A stretch of DNA of 13,904 nucleotides from UBA668 sp041178405 (GTDB lineage: Bacteria > Actinomycetota > Acidimicrobiia > Acidimicrobiales > Ilumatobacteraceae): contig JBEGVK010000180.1 of NCBI GenBank assembly GCA_041178405.1, forward strand, positions 1 through 13,904. Reading direction: 5' to 3'. Shown piece after piece: positions 6,061-11,955 of the stretch. Under the pieces are notes generated by a model, which did no database searches, was not told the origin of the DNA, and was given only the letters and a program-made list of their open reading frames with translations. Both the position numbers and the translations under genes were made by a program. Positions within the stretch are counted from its first letter, which is position 1. Each line of letters opens with the position of its first letter.

Positions 6061-7257
6061 GTGCCGGAGCCGGTCATATCGCACGCCACTGGCGCTGGCA
6101 TCAGTCCCGAGTCGACGCTCGGCGAGGTGGCGGCCGACCTGAGGGCGCATGGAGTCCAGCGGGTGCACGTCCTGGCGTGGCGAGATCTCGACGATCCCGA
6201 GGCGGGGGGAAGCGAGGTACATGCCGACCACTTCATGCGACGCTGGGCTGACGCCGGCCTTGAGGTGGTGCATCGGACATCGCACGCCGCTGGACGCTCT
6301 CCAGAGGATGTCCGCCACGGCTACAGGGTGATCCGCAGGGGAGGACGGATGTCGGTCTTCCCGCGGGTGGTTCTCAGCGAGATGTGCGGCCGGATGGGCC
6401 CATTCGATGCGCTCGTCGAAGTGTGGAACGGCGTGCCGTGGCTGTCGCCGGTGTGGTGTCGCAAGCCGAACATCACCTTCATCCATCATGTCCACGGCCC
6501 AATGTGGAACCAGGTGCTGCCGGGACCGATGGCAGCCGTCGGACGCCGCGTCGAAGCCTCGATGGCCCCGCCGTTCTACCGTCGCACCCGCGTCGTCACG
6601 CCGAGTGAATCCACCCGCGACGAGTTGCTGCAACTCGGCTTCCGCGATGACATGGTCACGGCGGTGAACAACGGAATCGACGACGACTTCTACGTGGGCG
6701 GATCCAAGGCGGCCGAGCCAACGATCGTGTGCGTGGCACGGATGGCGCCGGTGAAGCGGCATCACCTACTGGTTGAGGCAGCGGTGGAGGCGCGTCGGGC
6801 GGTGCCCGACCTACGACTGGTCCTCGTCGGAGATGGGCCGACGAGGCCTGCACTAGAGACGCTCGTTCGCGAGCACCGAGCCGCCGATTGGGTCACCTTC
6901 ACCGGGCACCTCGACCGAGGCCAGTTGGTCGAGCAGTACCGGCGGGCGTGGATCGTTGCCAGCGCCTCGCTCGCCGAGGGATGGGGCCTGTCGCTCACAG
7001 AGGCTGCAGCGTGCGGCACGCCGGCCGTCGCCACCGACATCAATGGTCATCGAAGCAGCGTCATCAACGGATCGACGGGCGATCTCGTGCCGCCCGAGCG
7101 GCTGGGATCGGCCATTGCTGCCCTGCTGACCGACCACGACCGGCGCCGGCGATTTGCCGACGCTGCAGTTCGCCGCGCTGCAACCCTGACATGGGACAGC
7201 GCCGCTCTCGGCCTACTCCTCGTTCTGCACGCCGAGGTGATCCGTCGGCGGCGCTAG
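6061..7257 (+). CDS. GT4-family glycosyltransferase
   Basis: A 398-residue GT-B fold glycosyltransferase. The N-terminal acceptor half includes VHVLAWRDLDDPEAGGSEVHADHF (35-58), where the AGGSE stretch matches the Gly-rich loop of family 4 enzymes. The donor half begins near TIVCVARMAPVKRHHLLVEA (221-240) and continues with VLVGDGP (254-260), VTFTGHL (278-284) and the EGWGLSLTE motif (E306-x7-E314), which binds the nucleotide-sugar phosphate and ribose. It probably uses a nucleotide sugar in the cytoplasm. The GTG at 6061 follows dprE2 by 4 nt and leaves about 30 residues before the first strand; the frame is open further upstream, but that part is dprE2 shadow. It ends the plus-strand operon, and its TAG shares a CTAG with the opposing SDR gene. 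The acceptor is unknown; an envelope glycan is likely from context. Confidence 0.9.
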   Translation: MPEPVISHATGAGISPESTLGEVAADLRAHGVQRVHVLAWRDLDDPEAGGSEVHADHFMRRWADAGLEVVHRTSHAAGRSPEDVRHGYRVIRRGGRMSVFPRVVLSEMCGRMGPFDALVEVWNGVPWLSPVWCRKPNITFIHHVHGPMWNQVLPGPMAAVGRRVEASMAPPFYRRTRVVTPSESTRDELLQLGFRDDMVTAVNNGIDDDFYVGGSKAAEPTIVCVARMAPVKRHHLLVEAAVEARRAVPDLRLVLVGDGPTRPALETLVREHRAADWVTFTGHLDRGQLVEQYRRAWIVASASLAEGWGLSLTEAAACGTPAVATDINGHRSSVINGSTGDLVPPERLGSAIAALLTDHDRRRRFADAAVRRAATLTWDSAALGLLLVLHAEVIRRRR

Positions 7258-8294
7258 TCGGGTAGCAGACGAGTTGCCTGCTTCAGCAGTCGAAGCGCTC
7301 CCTGCCTGGCAGAGGTGCGGTGGTGTGAGCGTCCGCTGTCGTCGACGGAATGACGATTGCCGAGGAACCAGTCGTAGCTATCGGCCATCATCTCGGCGTT
7401 CGACGAGCGTGGTTGCCATCCAACGAGTTCCGTGACGTGGGAGATGTCGAACCAGAGCGATCGCGAGTACATCATCCAGTGATAGGGCGCGAACGGCGCA
7501 AGTCGAAGCGCGGCAGCAGCGTGCATCACGCCAGCCGCTGGCCGCGCAGGAAGCGAGCGCACACGCGATCCGGTGGCGGCGTGCTCGCACAATGACTCGA
7601 GTGTCTCGCGCATCGTGCCGAATCGATCGGTGCCAACGTTGAGGAGCGCGGGGCCCGAGGTGCTGCCGGCGAGTCGACAGGCCTCAGCGAGGTCGTCGGC
7701 ATGGACGAATTGGTATCGATTTGATCCGTCCCCGAGGACAAAGATGTCGGCCCCGTCGGCGACCCAGTCGAAGAGGATTCCGAAGATGCCGAGCCTGCCG
7801 TGCCCGAGGATGGTGCGGGGACGGACGATCGTGACATCGAGTCCACGTCGCACAGCCTCGAGGCACGCCCACTCAGCAGCCAGTTTCGCCCGGCCATAGT
7901 CCTCAACCGGTTGCGGCACGGTGGCCTGCAGCACTGGATTGGACGAGGGAATGCCGAAGACGGCACTCGAGGACGTATGGACCACCTTGCCCACCCCGGC
8001 GTCGCGGCAGGCGTCGAGGAGTATCACCGTGCCGTCGACGTTGACTGTGCGAAGCAGCACCGGGTCGCGGGCGAGCGGCACCTGTGCGACGTTGTGGTAC
8101 ACGACGTCGCATCCCTCCACCGCCTCACGAACGGCTACAGGGTTGCGGATGTCGCCGATGACGGTCTCGTCACCGGTCGGCGAATCCGCTTCAACGATGT
8201 CGAGCACGCGTACGACATGACCGCTGCGCCGAAGGTGTGCAGCGAGAAGCGAGCCGAAGTAGCCATGGCCGCCTGTGACGAGTGCCCTCGTCAC
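7254..8294 (-). CDS. Extended SDR, NAD-dependent epimerase/dehydratase family (first of a tandem pair by position)
   Basis: A 346-residue extended short-chain dehydrogenase. The N-terminal Rossmann motif is LVTGGHGYFG (5-14), D32 after strand 2 in RVLDIVEAD indicates an NAD preference, and D48 follows in VIGDIR. The active site has HTSSSAVFG (106-114) and YGRAK (Y133, K137). IVRPRTILGHG (156-166) and RYQFVHADDLAEA (193-205) are typical of nucleotide-sugar epimerases and also of 3-beta-hydroxysteroid-dehydrogenase-like enzymes, so the substrate cannot be read from the family. The C-terminal 35 residues are basic (GRSHHRTSARQGALRLLKQATRLLPD). I chose GTG 8294, which overlaps the upstream SDR stop as GTGA; an in-frame start at 8321 would lie inside that gene. 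It is the last gene of the minus-strand redox cassette and abuts the GT4 gene tail to tail. Confidence 0.88.
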   Translation of the reverse strand: MTRALVTGGHGYFGSLLAAHLRRSGHVVRVLDIVEADSPTGDETVIGDIRNPVAVREAVEGCDVVYHNVAQVPLARDPVLLRTVNVDGTVILLDACRDAGVGKVVHTSSSAVFGIPSSNPVLQATVPQPVEDYGRAKLAAEWACLEAVRRGLDVTIVRPRTILGHGRLGIFGILFDWVADGADIFVLGDGSNRYQFVHADDLAEACRLAGSTSGPALLNVGTDRFGTMRETLESLCEHAATGSRVRSLPARPAAGVMHAAAALRLAPFAPYHWMMYSRSLWFDISHVTELVGWQPRSSNAEMMADSYDWFLGNRHSVDDSGRSHHRTSARQGALRLLKQATRLLPD

Positions 8295-9346
8295 AGGTCG
8301 AGTCCCGTGTCGAGGCACCACCTGATGCTGTGCCGCATGCCGTCGTAGAGCGCGACAGCCGGCCGGTAGCCGAGCTCAGCGGTGGTCTGGGAGATGTCGC
8401 ACGCAATGGTCTTGTCCATCTCGCCGAGGACGTGAAGCTGCTGCTGGTAGATGCCGAGCGACTGCAGGATTCGGTCAGCCCGCTCAGCCAGCACTCCGAT
8501 GGGCGCAGGCAGCGGACGTCCTGGCGGTCGGACGTCGAGGCCCTCGTCGCGGAGCGCCCGACCGACCGTCTCGACGATCTCGCGGACCTCGTACGGTCGC
8601 TCATCGGCGATCCAGTACGTGCGGCCTCTGGCAGCAGGGATTGAGGAGGCAAGGAGGATTCCGTCGACGAGGTTCTCGACGAACACCATCGACCGCCGCT
8701 GGGAACCGTCGCCGATCACCGGGAACCTGCCACGACGGACCAGCCTGAAGAACGTGGTCTGCCGGGCAGGCTGATAGGGACCGTAGAACCACGGAGGACG
8801 GACGACAACGGTGTCGAGTCCACGTGCGGACTCCTCTGCGACTGCGAGTTCGGCGAGCATCTTCGATTGTCCGTAGCCGAGATAGGGGCGATAGGGCTCG
8901 TCGCCGCGGAAGACATCGTCAGGGTGGGCATTGACACCGATGGGACTGTTCGACGACACATGGACGAACCGGCGAACGCCGTGCTCTGAGGCAGCCCGCA
9001 GCATGTGCCGCGTGCCGTCGGCATTGACAGCGGTGAAGTCGCGGATTCGCCGGGGATGGATGACTCCGGCGGCGTGCACCACGGTGGAGCCAGGGGCGAG
9101 GCCGTAGAACAGACGTCGTGCAGTGACCGAGCGGCTGATGTCGCCGATCACGATCTCGACGTGGCCCGGCGAGCCGGTTGTGCCTGCCGCCACCGCTGCT
9201 GCCTCGTCCTGTGACCGCACGAGGAGACGGAGTCGAGCCGACTGTGCCGCCAGGCGTGCGGTGAGCGCTCGGCCGAGCCAGCCGGCCGCTCCCGTGATGA
9301 CAGTGCAGTCGGATGCGCCGATCGCCGACGCAGTCTCGGATCCCAT
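8291..9346 (-). CDS. Extended SDR, NAD(P)-dependent epimerase/dehydratase family (second of the tandem pair)
   Basis: A 351-residue extended SDR with TGAAGWLG at 18-25, a basic residue after strand 2 (LLVRSQDEA, R44) that suggests NADP rather than NAD, GDIS at 68-71, VHAAGVIHPRR at 90-100, VHVSSNSPIG at 128-137, and YGQSK (Y158, K162). VVRPPWFYGPYQPARQTTFF and RRSMVFVENLVDGILLA follow, as in epimerases and sterol-dehydrogenase-like SDRs. It is the same size and general family as the downstream SDR, but the two differ in cofactor hints, so they could run opposite or successive redox steps. The start is either ATG 9346 (TGATG, 1-nt overlap with the GMC gene stop) or GTG 9349 (GTGA, 4-nt overlap). 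I chose ATG. A weak GAG element lies 8 nt upstream of that ATG. Confidence 0.88.
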   Translation of the reverse strand: MGSETASAIGASDCTVITGAAGWLGRALTARLAAQSARLRLLVRSQDEAAAVAAGTTGSPGHVEIVIGDISRSVTARRLFYGLAPGSTVVHAAGVIHPRRIRDFTAVNADGTRHMLRAASEHGVRRFVHVSSNSPIGVNAHPDDVFRGDEPYRPYLGYGQSKMLAELAVAEESARGLDTVVVRPPWFYGPYQPARQTTFFRLVRRGRFPVIGDGSQRRSMVFVENLVDGILLASSIPAARGRTYWIADERPYEVREIVETVGRALRDEGLDVRPPGRPLPAPIGVLAERADRILQSLGIYQQQLHVLGEMDKTIACDISQTTAELGYRPAVALYDGMRHSIRWCLDTGLDL

Positions 9347-10791
9347 CACCGGGACTCTACGTACCGGCGTGCGTTGCGCACGGCAAAGGCCATGACGGAC
9401 GCCTGCGGATTCACTCCGGGCGCAGTGGGGAGCAACGAGGAGTCATTCACGTAGACGTTCTCAGTGCCGTGGACCCTTCCGAACGAGTCGGCGCCACAGG
9501 CGGGATGCTGCCCGATCGGCACCGTCGAGCACAGGTGAACAGTCATCACACTGGCCTTGGCCACCGAGAACCGGGCCGCCATGTCGGCCAGGTCTCGACG
9601 GCGGCGAACCGTGGGGGCTCCCCGGAACGACGGGTAGACCTCGTCGGCTCCGGCCTCGAGGAGGAGCAGCGCGAGCCGCGAGAGACCGCTGGCCAGGAGG
9701 CGGCGGTCCCGGCCGGTGAGCCAGTACGTCACCAGAGGATCCCGGAGTCCCGGCAGCGCCACGACCCGACCTCGGCCCTCGCTCGTGATGGCGGCGTAGT
9801 AGACGCTGAGTCGCTCCCAGTCGCGCAGTGCCGGGCGGAACTCGCGCCAGTGGTCGAGCAGAGCGAGCGCAAGAAGGCCGGGATGGCTCGCTGATCCGCC
9901 GAATGAGAGGTCGGGTGCGAACTCCTTCACCTGGTGCACGGGCACGTCGTCGACGACGTTGATGGCATCACCGAATCGGGCGGCGAGTTTCACCGTGGGG
10001 TGCACGGCGAGCGACATTCCGATGTTCCGCCGCAGTCCGGAGCGCTGCAGGAGTGCCGGCGTCTGGATTGCCCCGCCGCACACGAAGACGTCGCGGAACT
10101 CGACCGTGCTCGACGCGCCGGTGTCGCTGGTGACGTGCGCTGTGCCTGCACGAGGACCGTTGCGCTCGAGTCTGCTGACTCGGCAGCCCACCGCAAGCCG
10201 AGCTCCCGCTGCAACGGCCCTCGGAAGGTACGTGAGGGTCATGCTCCGCCGCTGTCCGGTGCGGCCGCCTCCCTGTGAGTAGCGCATCCATCGAGGGATC
10301 TCGCCGTGTCGCCAGCCAACCGCAGCGGCGCCACGCGAGAGCACCTGGCTCTGCGGCGTGGGCTCACCGGGAACGTATGAGACATCGAGTGCTGTCTCGA
10401 CTTCGTCGGCAATCTGGCCGATCTCGTCGAGGTCGAGGTCGGCAATGGCGAAGTCACGTCGCCACCGCTCGAAGACGTCGAGTGGCGGGCGCCAATAGAG
10501 GCCGCTGTTCACCTCGCTGCCGCCGCCAGCGCACGCTCCCTCGGTGTAGGCGATCGACGGCAGACCGAGCGCCACCGTGACGCCTCCCGATCGATACTGG
10601 CGCTCCATCTGCTCCAGCGAGAACGGGGCGACCGCCCCCTGGTCGACCCAGGGGCCCTCCTCGAGGATCAGGACGTCGACGCCGGCCTCGGCGAGCAGTG
10701 CAGCCGTCGTGGCGCCGCCCGGCCCGGAGCCGACGATGAGCACCTCGCATCGCTCGTGCGGGCCGAGCCCGTGGAGTGGTGTCGTTGTCAC
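9346..10791 (-). CDS. GMC-family FAD-dependent oxidoreductase
   Basis: A 481-residue glucose-methanol-choline (GMC) type flavoenzyme, which oxidises alcohols with FAD. The N-terminal dinucleotide-binding motif is VLIVGSGPGG (about residues 17-26), followed by LILEEGPWVDQG. The FAD-contact signature is TEGACAGGGSEVNSGLYWRPP (83-103). RDVFVCGGAIQTPALLQRSG near 234-252 is the second conserved GMC block. The C-terminal domain has HLCSTVPIG (419-427), RVHGTENVYVNDSSLLPTAPGVNPQASVMAFA (439-470) and the His/Asn pair H419 and N461 expected at the active site. It is slightly short for the family and resembles the cholesterol-oxidase/fatty-alcohol-oxidase group. The GTG at 10791 overlaps the small-protein stop (GTGA). 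The frame is open to 11151, but that extension is Arg/Pro-rich and antisense-like, so I rejected it. The substrate is unknown. Confidence 0.88.
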   Translation of the reverse strand: MTTTPLHGLGPHERCEVLIVGSGPGGATTAALLAEAGVDVLILEEGPWVDQGAVAPFSLEQMERQYRSGGVTVALGLPSIAYTEGACAGGGSEVNSGLYWRPPLDVFERWRRDFAIADLDLDEIGQIADEVETALDVSYVPGEPTPQSQVLSRGAAAVGWRHGEIPRWMRYSQGGGRTGQRRSMTLTYLPRAVAAGARLAVGCRVSRLERNGPRAGTAHVTSDTGASSTVEFRDVFVCGGAIQTPALLQRSGLRRNIGMSLAVHPTVKLAARFGDAINVVDDVPVHQVKEFAPDLSFGGSASHPGLLALALLDHWREFRPALRDWERLSVYYAAITSEGRGRVVALPGLRDPLVTYWLTGRDRRLLASGLSRLALLLLEAGADEVYPSFRGAPTVRRRRDLADMAARFSVAKASVMTVHLCSTVPIGQHPACGADSFGRVHGTENVYVNDSSLLPTAPGVNPQASVMAFAVRNARRYVESR

Positions 10792-11120
10792 GGTGACACC
10801 GGAGTATCGGGCCAGCGCTCCCAGATCGATGCGTAGGCGAGCGACCGGACCAGTCGCGGATAGTCGCCGAGGAACGGTAGAGGGACCCGCGCGAGCGCAT
10901 CGCTGACAGGTGCTGTGGCAGGCAGGACGAGGAGCAGGCGGTGGACGATGCCGATGAGGAGGGCGCCGGCCCGTGTGACGCTCGGCAGGCCTGCCACCCT
11001 GGCCACGACAACGTCCACTGCAGCCGCGCGCCGGTCGGATGGGAGATGGGGCAGGTCGCGGATGAGCAGGCGCTCGGCAAACGGCGCCACGACGAACACC
11101 GGTGAGATGACATGCCGCAT
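10788..11120 (-). CDS. Small conserved-looking protein (110 aa), putative partner of the GMC oxidoreductase
   Basis: I do not recognise this protein with certainty. It begins MRHVISPVFVVAPFAERLLIRDLPHL, has a hydrophobic, mostly helical middle (residues 34-72, including AGALLIGIVHRLLLVLPATAP) and ends LPFLGDYPRLVRSLAYASIWERWPDTPVSP. The tail resembles the small helical N-terminal domain that precedes the FAD domain in fatty-alcohol-oxidase-type GMC enzymes and in gluconate 2-dehydrogenase subunit 3-like proteins; this is an impression from pattern, not a search. The stop overlaps the GMC start (GTGA), so the two are translated together, as expected for a split domain or subunit. The ATG at 11118-11120 is the first gene start after the divergent intergenic region and has no clear ribosome binding site, which would fit a leaderless or nearly leaderless message. 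The reading frame continues upstream, but that part is a shadow of the divergent GT2 gene. Confidence 0.65.
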   Translation of the reverse strand: MRHVISPVFVVAPFAERLLIRDLPHLPSDRRAAAVDVVVARVAGLPSVTRAGALLIGIVHRLLLVLPATAPVSDALARVPLPFLGDYPRLVRSLAYASIWERWPDTPVSP

Positions 11121-11220
11121 GCGTGTGCAGCGTAGTCGTGGTGCCTGCCACGGGTCCGGTGAGCCCCGCTCACCGGCGAATCGAGTGCGTCCTGCAGCCA
11201 AGGGGATACAGTCGTCGCCC
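11121..11220. promoter_or_regulatory. Divergent intergenic region with candidate promoters on both strands
   Basis: These 100 bp separate the minus-strand redox cassette from the plus-strand GT2 gene and are the only real gap in the window. On the plus strand, TACAGT at 11207-11212 fits a TANNNT -10 element and would place the transcript start at about 11219, next to the GTG at 11221. On the minus strand, TACGCT (11134-11129) would start transcription at about 11122, next to the ATG at 11120. Neither has a convincing -35 box. No good ribosome binding site lies at the usual distance from either start (AGGGG at 11201-11205 is 15 nt from the GTG), so leaderless messages in both directions are plausible. 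Confidence 0.4.
11156..11176. repeat. Perfect 9-bp inverted repeat with 3-nt centre (candidate operator)
   Basis: The arms are CCGGTGAGC (11156-11164) and GCTCACCGG (11168-11176), separated by CCC. The repeat is centred in the divergent intergenic region, about 45 nt from each start codon. It could be an operator for a dimeric regulator serving both transcripts, overlapping the -35 region of the minus-strand promoter candidate. It could also fold as an RNA hairpin, but there is no T-run, so a terminator is unlikely. Confidence 0.45.
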
Positions 11221-11955
11221 GTGCGCGCCGTGGTGCTCCTCCCGACGTACGACGAGCGCGACAACATCGTCTCGATGCTCGAGGCACTGCGCTCGTCGGC
11301 ACCGGATGCCGACATTGTCGTGATCGACGACGACAGCCCTGACGGGACGGGCATCCTCGCCGACGAGGCCGCTGAACGCCTCGGGTCCATCACCGTCCTC
11401 CATCGGACCGGCAAGTCGGGGCTCGGCTCGGCATATCGTGCCGGCTTTGCGATCGCTGCAGCTGACGGGTACGACGCGATCGTCACGATGGACTGCGACT
11501 TCTCGCACGATCCGGCGGTCGTGCCATCGATGATCGCACGCCTCGAGGCGGGGGCAGACGTCGCTGTCGGGTCGAGGTACGTGTCCGGGGGAGGAGTTGT
11601 CGACTGGCCGTTGCGCCGCCGACTCCTCTCCCGATGGGGGAATCGCTACACGGCAGCGGCCCTGCGGCTCGACGTGCGCGACTGCACGTCGGGCTTCCGG
11701 GCGTATCGGACTGCTGCGCTGCGGCGGGCCCAGCCGGAAGCCACGACAGCCGAAGGCTATGCGTTCCTCACCGAACTGCTCCGCAGGCTCAGGGCGTCAG
11801 AGGCGTCGATTGTCGAGGTTCCCATCACGTTCCGAGAGCGCCGTGCGGGCAACTCGAAGATGTCGGGTCGCATCATCGTCGAGTCGATGAGCCTCGTCAC
11901 CCGGTGGGGACTCGCCGATCGCTGGTCGGCGATTGCTCACCGGCATCGACGGTAG
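11221..11955 (+). CDS. GT2 polyprenol-phosphate mannosyltransferase (dolichol-phosphate mannose synthase family)
   Basis: A 244-residue GT-A fold enzyme of the DPM1/Ppm1 type. It should transfer mannose from GDP-mannose to polyprenyl phosphate on the cytoplasmic face of the membrane, making the donor for GT-C enzymes. The N-terminus VRAVVLLPTYDERDNI is typical; then VVIDDDSPDGT (33-43), GKSGLGSAYRAGF (64-76), the metal-binding MDCDFSHDP (90-98, with Cys where Ala is more common), VGSRYVSGGG (116-125), RDCTSGFRAYR (153-163) and FRERRAGNSKMS (204-215). No membrane domain follows, so it is the soluble form without the GtrA-like or Lnt-like fusion. The GTG at 11221 gives the expected N-terminus; the frame continues upstream across the intergenic region but encodes an unlike, Arg-rich stretch. 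The last 19 nt overlap the opposing membrane-protein gene. The exact sugar (mannose or glucose) is not proven. Confidence 0.9.
   Translation: MRAVVLLPTYDERDNIVSMLEALRSSAPDADIVVIDDDSPDGTGILADEAAERLGSITVLHRTGKSGLGSAYRAGFAIAAADGYDAIVTMDCDFSHDPAVVPSMIARLEAGADVAVGSRYVSGGGVVDWPLRRRLLSRWGNRYTAAALRLDVRDCTSGFRAYRTAALRRAQPEATTAEGYAFLTELLRRLRASEASIVEVPITFRERRAGNSKMSGRIIVESMSLVTRWGLADRWSAIAHRHRR

Noticed and set aside
10792..11151. 120-residue extension of the GMC oxidoreductase
   Set aside because: It is His/Pro/Arg-rich and antisense-like in composition, and it covers the 110-aa gene, whose own composition looks like a real protein and whose stop overlaps the GMC start.
11912..11932. 7-bp inverted repeat (TCGCCGA/TCGGCGA) with a 7-nt loop near the GT2 stop, considered as a terminator
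   Set aside because: It lies inside coding sequence, has no T-run, and repeats of this length are common by chance in GC-rich DNA.
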